25,657 bases of DNA from the NCBI GenBank assembly GCA_046565865.1, contig JBKHXU010000053.1, positions 1 through 25,657 on the forward strand, given 5' to 3'. Shown here one piece after another: positions 15,710 to 22,345 of the stretch; the stretch's first letter is position 1; the number at the start of each line of letters is the position of its first letter. The position numbers and the translations under genes were made by a program. The notes under the pieces were generated by a model. It had not been told where the DNA came from and ran no database searches. It worked only from the letters and a program-made list of their open reading frames with translations. Origin of the DNA: JBKHXU01 sp046565865 (GTDB taxonomy: Bacteria > Pseudomonadota > Gammaproteobacteria > Acidiferrobacterales > Sulfurifustaceae).

Positions 15710-15798
15710 TGGTGCCCAAGGCCGGAATCGAACCGGCACGGGGGTTGCCCCCCAACGGATTTTAAGTCCGTTGCGTCTACCAATTCCGCCACTCGGGC
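15710..15798 (-). tRNA. leuZ: tRNA-Leu (anticodon TAA)
   Basis: The 7-bp acceptor stem (GCCCGAG with CTTGGGC), the D-arm (TGGCGGAATTGGTAGAC), an anticodon loop with TTAA in GGACTTAAAATCC, a long class II variable arm (TTGGGGGCAACCC) and the T-arm GGTTCGATTCC are all present. CCA is encoded at 15712-15710 and the discriminator is A. It is the last of three tRNAs, as leuZ is in E. coli. Confidence 0.95.
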
Positions 15799-15815
15799 CT
15801 ACGCACGTGCAGGAA

Positions 15816-15889
15816 TGGAGGCTGGGGTCGGAATCGAACCGGCGTACACGGCTTTGCAGGCCGCTGCATAACCACTCTGCCACCCAGCC
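15816..15889 (-). tRNA. cysT: tRNA-Cys (anticodon GCA)
   Basis: The acceptor stem GGCTGGG pairs with CCCAGCC. The anticodon stem-loop reads GGCCTGCAAAGCC with GCA, the T-arm has GGTTCGATTCC, the discriminator is T as expected for Cys, and CCA is encoded. It lies only 12 nt after a strong intrinsic terminator and has no promoter room of its own. Confidence 0.95.
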
Positions 15890-15901
15890 GCAGGTCTTCC
15901 T

Positions 15902-15936
15902 AAAACAAAAAACGGGAAGGCATGGCGCCTCCCCGT
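15902..15936 (-). terminator. Intrinsic terminator between tRNA-Gly and tRNA-Cys
   Basis: On the minus strand a 10-bp stem (ACGGGGAGGC with GCCTTCCCGT, one G:T pair, 5-nt loop) is followed directly by TTTTTTGTTTT. This is a textbook Rho-independent terminator. It lies 11 nt beyond the 3' end of tRNA-Gly and before tRNA-Cys, in the middle of a normally co-transcribed cluster. Confidence 0.85.
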
Positions 15937-15946
15937 CGTCTAAATT

Positions 15947-16022
15947 TGGAGCGGGAAACGAGGCTCGAACTCGCGACCTCAACCTTGGCAAGGTTGCGCT
16001 CTACCAACTGAGCTATTCCCGC
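15947..16022 (-). tRNA. glyW: tRNA-Gly (anticodon GCC)
   Basis: The acceptor stem GCGGGAA pairs with TTCCCGC. The D-arm TAGCTCAGTTGGTAGAGC, anticodon loop in CAACCTTGCCAAGGTTG (GCC) and T-arm GAGTTCGAGCCTC are clear; CCA is encoded. It is the first tRNA after a strong promoter, downstream of pgsA, as glyW is in E. coli. Confidence 0.96.
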
Positions 16023-16035
16023 ATGGAGGCCGACC

Positions 16036-16063
16036 ATTTTAAGGGGCGAAGCCATTGTGTCAA
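16036..16063 (-). promoter_or_regulatory. Strong sigma70 promoter for the tRNA cluster
   Basis: On the minus strand a perfect TTGACA -35 box and TAAAAT -10 box (5 of 6) are separated by 16 bp. The predicted start is near 16029, a few bases before tRNA-Gly. The segment after the -10 box is GC-rich (GGTCGGCC), which in stable-RNA promoters commonly goes with stringent control. Confidence 0.8.
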
Positions 16064-16080
16064 GGAGATGACGTTTTGCC

Positions 16081-16680
16081 CTAGGGCTTGCGCGTGGGCG
16101 CGTTCGGTTGCATCAAACTCGGCCATGCAAGGCGCAAATAGACGAGCATGGACCATAGTGTGAGCGCCGCTGCGGCGTAAAGCAGGATTTCGCCGGTCCG
16201 GAACACTGGCAAGCCCCAAAGGGGTTCGCGCCAGATGAGGAATGGGATGGCGAACATTTGCGCGGTAGTCTTGAACTTGCCGACAAACGACACCGCTACA
16301 CGCGAGCGGTTGCCGAGCTCGGCCATCCATTCGCGCAGCGCCGAAACGGTGATTTCCCGCCCAAGGATAACCAGCACGACGATCGCGAACACGCGTGCAT
16401 CGAGCGCTTCCGCGTAGATCCTCGGATCGGCGGCGAGCATGACCAGCGCCGCCGCCACCATGAGTTTGTCGGCCACCGGGTCGAGAAACGCGCCGAACGG
16501 CGATAGCTGCTGCAAGCGCCGCGCGAGATAACCGTCGAGCCAATCGGTGATCGCGGCGACGACGAACAGCACCGTGGCCAGAATGTGCGCATCGCGATAC
16601 GGCAGGTAATAGGCAATGACGAACAGCGGGATCAGCACGATCCGCAGCAGCGTTAGGAGATTGGGGGCATTCCACTGCAT
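16081..16680 (-). CDS. pgsA: CDP-diacylglycerol-glycerol-3-phosphate 3-phosphatidyltransferase
   Basis: This 199-residue integral membrane enzyme carries the full CDP-alcohol phosphatidyltransferase motif: DWLDGYLARR followed by G-x3-D-x3-D in FGAFLDPVADKL (about residues 45-72). It makes phosphatidylglycerol phosphate, the committed step to phosphatidylglycerol and cardiolipin. Several hydrophobic helices follow (such as FAIVVLVILGREITVSAL). The ATG at 16680 overlaps the uvrC TAA by one base (TAATG), and MQWNAPNLLTLLRI is a typical PgsA N-terminus; upstream in-frame codons belong to uvrC DNA. Confidence 0.95.
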   Translation of the reverse strand: MQWNAPNLLTLLRIVLIPLFVIAYYLPYRDAHILATVLFVVAAITDWLDGYLARRLQQLSPFGAFLDPVADKLMVAAALVMLAADPRIYAEALDARVFAIVVLVILGREITVSALREWMAELGNRSRVAVSFVGKFKTTAQMFAIPFLIWREPLWGLPVFRTGEILLYAAAALTLWSMLVYLRLAWPSLMQPNAPTRKP

Positions 16681-18530
16681 TATTGTTCGGGTTCTCGTTC
16701 GTGAAATGCGTCGTAAATGCGCCGGGCGAGCTTCGGGCTGATCCCCGGTATCCGCGCCAGATCCTCGACGCCGGCGCGCTGCACCTCGCGCATGCCGCCC
16801 AGATTTTTCAACAGCGCCTGACGGCGTTTGTCGCCGATGCCGGCGATGCGTTCGAGCGGCGACGTCGTGCGCGCCCGGCCGCGACGGTTGCGGTGGCCGG
16901 CGATCGCAAAACGATGCGCCTCGTCGCGAATCTGCTGGATAAGATGTAAAGCCGGCGAGTCGGGCGGCAGTATAGTGGGCGCCCCGGTGGCCGACAAGAA
17001 AAGTTGCTCGTCGCCCGGGCGGCGCTCGCGGCCCTTGGCGATGCCAACGAGGCACATTCCGCTCACTTGCAGCTCGTCCATCACCTCCTGCGCCGTTGCC
17101 AGCTGGCCCTTGCCGCCGTCGATGAACAGGATATCCGGCAAGCGCCCGACGCCCTCTTTGATCTTCTGGTAGCGCCGCGTCAGCGCCTGGCGCAACGCGC
17201 CGTAGTCGTCGCCGGCGGTGACGTCTTCGATGTTGAAGCGACGATAATCCGATTTCACCGGACCGTTGGCGTCGAACACGACGCAGGACGCCACCGTCGC
17301 TTCGCCCATGGTGTGACTGATGTCGAAGCACTCGAGCCGCTCCGGCGTCTGCGCCAAATCCAATGCCTCGCGCAGTGCCTCGAAACGCTCGTGCAGACTC
17401 AAGCGGCTCTGCGCCAGCCGGCGCAACGCCTCGCGCGCGTTAAGCTCGGCCATCTTCACCCAGCGTCGCGGCGCGCCGCGAAGTGCTCCGCCACTGACGA
17501 GCGCGACACGCTGTCCGGCCTGCATAGCAAAGGCGTCTTCGAGCAGTTTCGTATCGGCGATCGGCTGATTGAGATAGACCCGCGCCGGGATCGGCCGCGC
17601 GCTCGCGCCGGCGCCGAGGTAATACTGCGGCAGGAACGCGGCCAGCGCCTCGGCTGGCGTCACCTCGGTGCCGGCTTTGGGGAAGAACGTTTTGTTCCCA
17701 AGGTTGAGCCCGCCGCGTACGAACGTGGCCTCGATGCAAATCAAACCGTTCGCGGCCGCGACCGCGAGCACGTCGGCGTCGCCGCCCTCGCGCGTGATGT
17801 ATTGCCGCTCCTGCACGCGTTTCAAGGCGGCGACGCGATCGCGGTAGAGCGCGGCGGTCTCGTACTGCTCGCTGCCGGCCGCGTGCTCCATGCGCTTGAC
17901 CATTTCGTCGATCACGAGCCGGCTCTTGCCCTCAAGGAACATGATTGCGTGGCGCACGTCCTCGGCGTACATCTCGGCCTCGACCAGCCCGACGCACGGG
18001 CCGGAACAGCGCTTGATCTGATATTGCAAGCACGGGCGCGAGCGATTGCGAAAAAACGTGTCTTCGCACTGGCGCACCGGAAACACCTTTTGCAACAGAT
18101 TCAAGCTCTCGCGCACCGCCGACGCCGACGGGTACGGGCCGAAGTATCGCCCCTTCTCACGCTTGACGCCGCGGTGGAAGCCGAGACGCGGATAGGGCTG
18201 GTCGGACACGAAGATGTACGGATAACTCTTATCGTCGCGCAGTACCACGTTGTAGCGCGGCTTGAGCGACTTGATCAGATTGTTTTCGAGCAGCAGCGCC
18301 TCGGTTTCGGTGTGCGTGACCGTGGTCTCGACGGCATGCGTGCGCTTGACCAGCGCCTGGATCTTCGGCGACAGGCCGCGTCCGGTGGCGCGGAAATAAC
18401 TGGCCACGCGCTTCTGCAGGCTGCGCGCCTTACCGACGTACAGCACCTCGCCTTTGTCGTCGACGAAACGGTACACGCCGGGTCCGGGCGGCACGCTGCG
18501 CAGGGTGTCTCGCAATGCGGGTAAGCTCAT
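16680..18530 (-). CDS. uvrC: Excinuclease ABC subunit C
   Basis: This 616-residue protein has the whole UvrC architecture. The GIY-YIG nuclease domain is at about 14-95 (PGVYRFVDDKGEVLYVGKARSL), a Cys-rich region follows (RPCLQYQIKRCSGPC), then a UVR motif (DEMVKRMEHAAGSEQYETAALYRDR). The RNase H-like endonuclease domain has ECFDISHTMGE and FIDGGKGQL. Two C-terminal helix-hairpin-helix motifs follow (IAGIGDKRRQALL and IPGISPKLARRIYD). It cuts both sides of bulky DNA lesions with UvrAB. In E. coli and Pseudomonas the gene upstream of uvrC is uvrY/gacA; here a REC-PAS-PAS gene occupies that place. The ATG at 18530 lacks a clear ribosome site. Confidence 0.97.
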   Translation of the reverse strand: MSLPALRDTLRSVPPGPGVYRFVDDKGEVLYVGKARSLQKRVASYFRATGRGLSPKIQALVKRTHAVETTVTHTETEALLLENNLIKSLKPRYNVVLRDDKSYPYIFVSDQPYPRLGFHRGVKREKGRYFGPYPSASAVRESLNLLQKVFPVRQCEDTFFRNRSRPCLQYQIKRCSGPCVGLVEAEMYAEDVRHAIMFLEGKSRLVIDEMVKRMEHAAGSEQYETAALYRDRVAALKRVQERQYITREGGDADVLAVAAANGLICIEATFVRGGLNLGNKTFFPKAGTEVTPAEALAAFLPQYYLGAGASARPIPARVYLNQPIADTKLLEDAFAMQAGQRVALVSGGALRGAPRRWVKMAELNAREALRRLAQSRLSLHERFEALREALDLAQTPERLECFDISHTMGEATVASCVVFDANGPVKSDYRRFNIEDVTAGDDYGALRQALTRRYQKIKEGVGRLPDILFIDGGKGQLATAQEVMDELQVSGMCLVGIAKGRERRPGDEQLFLSATGAPTILPPDSPALHLIQQIRDEAHRFAIAGHRNRRGRARTTSPLERIAGIGDKRRQALLKNLGGMREVQRAGVEDLARIPGISPKLARRIYDAFHEREPEQ

Positions 18531-18537
18531 AGCGTAT

Positions 18538-18561
18538 GCGCCGCGCCGGGTCGTGCGGCGC
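18538..18561 (-). promoter_or_regulatory. Hairpin just before the uvrC start
   Basis: A perfect 7-bp stem (GCGCCGC with GCGGCGC, 10-nt loop) ends 7 nt before the uvrC ATG. No T-tract follows, so it is not an intrinsic terminator. It would lie in the uvrC mRNA leader and could limit ribosome access. Effect inferred only. Confidence 0.35.
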
Positions 18562-18569
18562 GTCTCGGC

Positions 18570-18597
18570 ATGGTAAGGGCGCGGGTCGTTAAGTCAA
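18570..18597 (-). promoter_or_regulatory. Candidate uvrC promoter
   Basis: TTGACT (5 of 6) and TACCAT (4 of 6) are separated by 16 bp on the minus strand, in the 95-bp gap before uvrC. It could give the repair gene its own transcription apart from the phosphorelay operon. Motif match only. Confidence 0.4.
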
Positions 18598-18625
18598 CAC
18601 GGCGCGCGCGACGGTGGGTGGGTCG

Positions 18626-20077
18626 CTAGCGCACCGGGTTGGACGAGTCGGCGCGGCGCTGCGGGCGCAGCTCGAGGGCGTCCGTGGACGGCGGCACCGG
18701 GGTCGCCGCGCCACCGCCGCGATCGACCGTGGCCGCCGCCACCGCGGCATGATGTTGCAGATGTTGCAGCAGGCGATCGGCCAACTGTGTGACGTAGGTC
18801 AGCGCCGGATCGCCAGATGATTCGCCGCGTTTGGCGACGCGCGCCAGCTCGATCCCATCGCGCAGCTCCATGGCCAGGGCGTTGAGCGCAGCCAGATCGG
18901 CCGGCACCGCAAACTCGCCGCCTCCCGGAACCATACAGTCGTCCGCATCTAGAATGCTCGCCACCACGCGCACCGGCCGCCCGTGTGCGTCGCGCACGAC
19001 ATAGGCGCGCTCGAAGACGTTCGTCGATTTTCCATTCGGTCGCTGACAGCGGTAGTGAAACGCCCAGTCGCTATCGCGTCGTTTGAGTGCCGCCTCGGTT
19101 TGCACCGCTATGCGTTCGCGATCGGTGTCATGGATATGCGCCAGCGGGCGCCCGCTCGGTGTCTCGGTGGGTTCCCCGAAGTGGGCCACGAACGACTCGT
19201 TGGACCAAACCGCCTTGGTCGCCAGGTTCCAGTCCCAGATCGCATCGCCGGTGGCGCGCGCCGCCAACGCGAAGCGCTCTTCGCTCTCGCGCAGCGTCGT
19301 CTCCGTCTGCCGCTTGCGCGTAACGTCGCGCGCGACGATGACGCTGCCGATGAACTCCCCCTTGGCGGTGGTAATCGGCGCGTAACTGTGATCCACCGGG
19401 ACTTCGCCGCCGTCACGTGCGACGAACACCAAGGGTTGATCCGTCTGGCGGCCGTTGGCATGCGCGACGGTGACCGGCTCGCGGGTTTTCTGATTGATGA
19501 TGCGGTATACAGATTCGATCGGTTGACCGACCGCCATTTCCGCCGGCCAGCCGGTCAACATCTCGGCAGCCCCATTCATGAAGCTGATGCGCCCGGCGGC
19601 GTCACCCGCGATCACTGCCTCATTGAGGCTGCGCAACAGCGCGCGCGACCACAGGCGTTGATTGTTCAGCTCGCGCTTGAGCGTCGCATGGCCCATGGCG
19701 TACTGCACTGCGCGATGCAACCGGTCAGGGCTGAGATTGTTTTTGTCGAGATAGTCGAGCGCCCCGCCTTTCAGCGCTTGCACCGCCACGGTCACCTCAC
19801 CCGCGCCGGTCAACATGACGATGGCGTACGGGTCCTCAATCGATTGCCGCGTCAGGCGCGTCAGCAGCGCCAGGCCGTCGGCGTCGGGCAGGCGATAGTC
19901 GAGCAGGATGCAGTCCGGCCGGCGCTCAGCCGCGAGCTTCAACGCTTGTTCGCCGGTCTCCGCCTCGATGATGCGGTAAAGGCACTCGCGGTTCTGCTCC
20001 AGATAGCGCCGATAGGTCTCGCGATCCTCGGACGCGTCGTCGATCAACAGCAGGGTGCAGCGATTGGGGCGGATCAT
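18626..20077 (-). CDS. Response regulator with REC-PAS-PAS architecture
   Basis: This 483-residue protein begins with a receiver domain (1-130; acidic Asp13/Asp14, phospho-acceptor Asp60 in CILLDYRLPDADG, Thr90, Lys112 in LDYLDKNN). A PAS domain follows at about 147-255 (RSLNEAVIAGDAAGRISFMN), then a second PAS/PAC at about 266-378 (RFALAARATGDAIWDWNL). The last 100 residues have helical stretches and an Ala/Pro-rich end with no domain I recognise: no histidine kinase, GGDEF, EAL or DNA-binding motif. The ATG at 20077 overlaps the preceding receiver's stop as ATGA. It is the last gene of the phosphorelay and probably works through protein-protein contacts. A degenerate kinase-like dimerisation helix in the tail cannot be excluded. 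Confidence 0.82.
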   Translation of the reverse strand: MIRPNRCTLLLIDDASEDRETYRRYLEQNRECLYRIIEAETGEQALKLAAERRPDCILLDYRLPDADGLALLTRLTRQSIEDPYAIVMLTGAGEVTVAVQALKGGALDYLDKNNLSPDRLHRAVQYAMGHATLKRELNNQRLWSRALLRSLNEAVIAGDAAGRISFMNGAAEMLTGWPAEMAVGQPIESVYRIINQKTREPVTVAHANGRQTDQPLVFVARDGGEVPVDHSYAPITTAKGEFIGSVIVARDVTRKRQTETTLRESEERFALAARATGDAIWDWNLATKAVWSNESFVAHFGEPTETPSGRPLAHIHDTDRERIAVQTEAALKRRDSDWAFHYRCQRPNGKSTNVFERAYVVRDAHGRPVRVVASILDADDCMVPGGGEFAVPADLAALNALAMELRDGIELARVAKRGESSGDPALTYVTQLADRLLQHLQHHAAVAAATVDRGGGAATPVPPSTDALELRPQRRADSSNPVR

Positions 20078-20517
20078 GGCTCGTTGTACGCGTCGACCGT
20101 CGCCGGCAACAGCGATGCCTCGAACCAATACTCGACCAACAAGCGGATATCGTGCTCGAACTTGGCGAAGTCGATGGATTTCACCACGTAACTGTTGGCG
20201 CCGTCGTCGTAGCAGGCGTTGACATCGCGCGGATTGGAGGAGGTGGTGACGATCACGATCGGGATCGCGCGAAACCGCGCATCGCGCTTGAGGCGTCGTA
20301 GGATCTCTCGCCCGTCGCTGCCCGGCATGTTGAGATCGAGCACGATGAGCGCCGGCAACCGCGTCGGCCCGCCGCCGGCCGCGTGGCAGCGCTCCAGAAA
20401 CGCGAGCGCCTCGTCGCCGCTGTGGCATCGATGCACCGGGCGCTGCGCATCGGAACTTGCCAACGCGCGCTCGAACGCCATGTGATCTTCGTCATTGTCC
20501 TCTACCAGTAGGATCAT
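20074..20517 (-). CDS. Single-domain response regulator (Rcp1/CheY-like)
   Basis: This 147-residue receiver-only protein has ILLVEDNDEDHMAF (acidic pocket), phospho-acceptor Asp61 in LIVLDLNMPGSDG, IVTTSSNP (switch Thr) and YVVKSIDF (Lys). The VEDNDED opening and the SNPRDVNACYDDGANSYVVK segment match Rcp1-type regulators, which usually pair with phytochrome-like kinases and act as phosphate shuttles. ATG 20517 starts the first beta strand and lies 26 bp inside the end of the upstream kinase gene, which fits translational coupling to its likely partner. Confidence 0.9.
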   Translation of the reverse strand: MILLVEDNDEDHMAFERALASSDAQRPVHRCHSGDEALAFLERCHAAGGGPTRLPALIVLDLNMPGSDGREILRRLKRDARFRAIPIVIVTTSSNPRDVNACYDDGANSYVVKSIDFAKFEHDIRLLVEYWFEASLLPATVDAYNEP

Positions 20518-22345
20518 CAATCTGCTCGCTATGGTGGTACCGGGTCGGTGCCAGCGTGAAATAAAACGTGGTACCCACACCTACATCCGACTCTATCCAT
20601 ATACGCCCCCCATGACGCTCGACGATCTTCTTGACAATCGTGAGCCCGGCGCCGACGCCGCCGCCGTACTCCTCGCGGCCATGCAGCCGGCGGAAGATAC
20701 GGAAGATCGCATCGCGATGCTGCTCCGGAATGCCGATGCCATTATCCTTGACATACAGCGCCGGGTGGCTTTGGTCTTCCGTCTCGCAATAACCGATCTC
20801 GACCCAGCGCTCGGTCTTGTCGTTGTACTTGATCGCATTGGCGATGAGATTGCTGAATATTTCGCCGATGCAACGGTGATCGACGATCACCGTCGGTAGC
20901 GGTCTCGGCACGCGTATCGCGACCCCTGCCTCTTCCACGCGCGCCTGCAGCAGTTCGAGCGCGCCGTCCAGCACCCGCTGCAAGTTGACCGGCCGTAAGC
21001 TCAACTCTTGGCGCCCGAGGCGCGAGTAATGCAGCAGCGAGTCCAGCAGGCTTTGCATGCGCTGCGTCAGGCGCGTCAATGTTTTCAGCTTGCTCGCGCC
21101 GGCCTCGTCCAGCTTGTCGGCATAGTCCTCGATTAGAAAGTGCGCGTAGTTGTGAATGCCGCGCAGCGGTTCCTTGAGGTCGTGCGAGGCGATGTAGGCA
21201 AACGCGTCCAACTCGGTGTTGCTGCGCGCGAGCTCGGCATTGAGCTGCGCTAGCTCCGCCCGCGCCGCCTGTTCGCGCGCCAGCAGGCTCGCGTTGTCGA
21301 TGGAGATCGCAACGCGGTCGGCGAGGTCGTAGGTCAACGCCAAGTCCTTGGCGTTGAAGCGCCGTTCCGGCGCCGCCAGCCCAAGCACCCACACACCGAG
21401 CCGGCGACCGTGGACCGCCAGCGGCATCACCACAGCCGAGTGCACCGCCCGTCCGAGGAAGAGGGCCTGGGGGACCACGCGGGTCAGGCGCAACTTGCCC
21501 GGCATGCCGTCGATCGTGCTCAGCGCCTCGGGTGTGCCGGTGCTCGCCACGCGATCGATCACGTGCCGCAGCTCGGAATCGGGTGTCGGGCAGAACCCCG
21601 CGTGGCAAAGCTCATCACCGTCTCGGTACGCGATTTCGCCCGGCGGCAGTTCCTCGCCTTCGGCGTTCAATACGAGCGTGCTGACGTCGCCCAGCAGCGG
21701 TATCACCAACCGCGCCAGCTCGCGCGATGTCTTGTGCACGTCGAGCGAACCGGCCAGGACGCGGCCGGCGTCGGCCAGGAATGTCGAGCGGCGCGTCGCC
21801 TCCTCGGCCGCCGCGCGCGCCATTTCCGCCTGCAACAGCGCGATGCGTTCATCCGCCTGCTCCTTGATGCGCTGGCGCATGTGGTACAGATCGACGAACA
21901 CATTGACCTTCGCGCGCAGGACCTCCGGCACCACGGGCGACAGAATGTAATCCACGGCGCCGAGCGAATAGCCTTGCGACGTCTGCATCTCGTCCGCGTA
22001 GGCGGTGATAAAAATGATGGGCGTATGCGCCGAACTTTTGCGCTGGCGAATCAGGCGCGCGGTCTCGAAACCGTCGAGTCCGGGCATGTTCACGTCCAAC
22101 AGAATGACGGCAAACTCGCGCTCGAGCACGGCACGCAGCGCCTCCTCGCCCGAACGCGCCGTATGCAGGTTCTGACCGAGCTCCTCGAGCACGGTCTCGA
22201 AGACCAGCAGCTTCTCCGGCAGGTCGTCGACCACGAGGATGTCGGCGCGTTCGCCGTCCACCCGAACGAGCGACGTGCCGCGGCTATAACCGGCCCCTGC
22301 CACTCCAGCGCGATCCGGCGCTGATCGTCCTAGCGGTAGAGCCAT
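20492..22345 (-). CDS. REC-GAF-histidine kinase
   Basis: From the ATG at 22345 this is 617 residues. The receiver domain covers about 34-150 (ILVVDDLPEKLL, acceptor Asp84 in VILLDVNMPGLDG, VDYILSPVVPEVLRAKV). A helical linker and GAF domain (about 185-355) follow, then HisKA with phospho-His388 in YIASHDLKEPLRGI and an ATPase domain (NLIANAIKYN, DNGIGIP, GGVGAGLTIVKKI). The kinase core resembles phytochrome-type kinases that signal to Rcp1-like receivers, such as the next gene's product. In the receiver the usual switch Lys is Ser136. The GAF domain has Cys249 and Cys252 in CHAGFC, possibly a redox or ligand site. The start is uncertain: GTG at 22261 would remove 28 residues that have no domain content, and neither start has a good ribosome site. 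Confidence 0.88.
   Translation of the reverse strand: MALPLGRSAPDRAGVAGAGYSRGTSLVRVDGERADILVVDDLPEKLLVFETVLEELGQNLHTARSGEEALRAVLEREFAVILLDVNMPGLDGFETARLIRQRKSSAHTPIIFITAYADEMQTSQGYSLGAVDYILSPVVPEVLRAKVNVFVDLYHMRQRIKEQADERIALLQAEMARAAAEEATRRSTFLADAGRVLAGSLDVHKTSRELARLVIPLLGDVSTLVLNAEGEELPPGEIAYRDGDELCHAGFCPTPDSELRHVIDRVASTGTPEALSTIDGMPGKLRLTRVVPQALFLGRAVHSAVVMPLAVHGRRLGVWVLGLAAPERRFNAKDLALTYDLADRVAISIDNASLLAREQAARAELAQLNAELARSNTELDAFAYIASHDLKEPLRGIHNYAHFLIEDYADKLDEAGASKLKTLTRLTQRMQSLLDSLLHYSRLGRQELSLRPVNLQRVLDGALELLQARVEEAGVAIRVPRPLPTVIVDHRCIGEIFSNLIANAIKYNDKTERWVEIGYCETEDQSHPALYVKDNGIGIPEQHRDAIFRIFRRLHGREEYGGGVGAGLTIVKKIVERHGGRIWIESDVGVGTTFYFTLAPTRYHHSEQIDDPTGRGQ

Noticed and set aside
17004..18524. 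Long plus-strand frame antisense to uvrC
   Set aside because: uvrC on the minus strand is unmistakable. GC-rich coding DNA commonly gives long antisense frames, and the protein is Arg/Gln/His-rich without motifs.
18983..20191. Long plus-strand frame antisense to the REC-PAS-PAS gene
   Set aside because: The minus-strand protein has clear receiver and PAS signatures; the plus-strand product has none.
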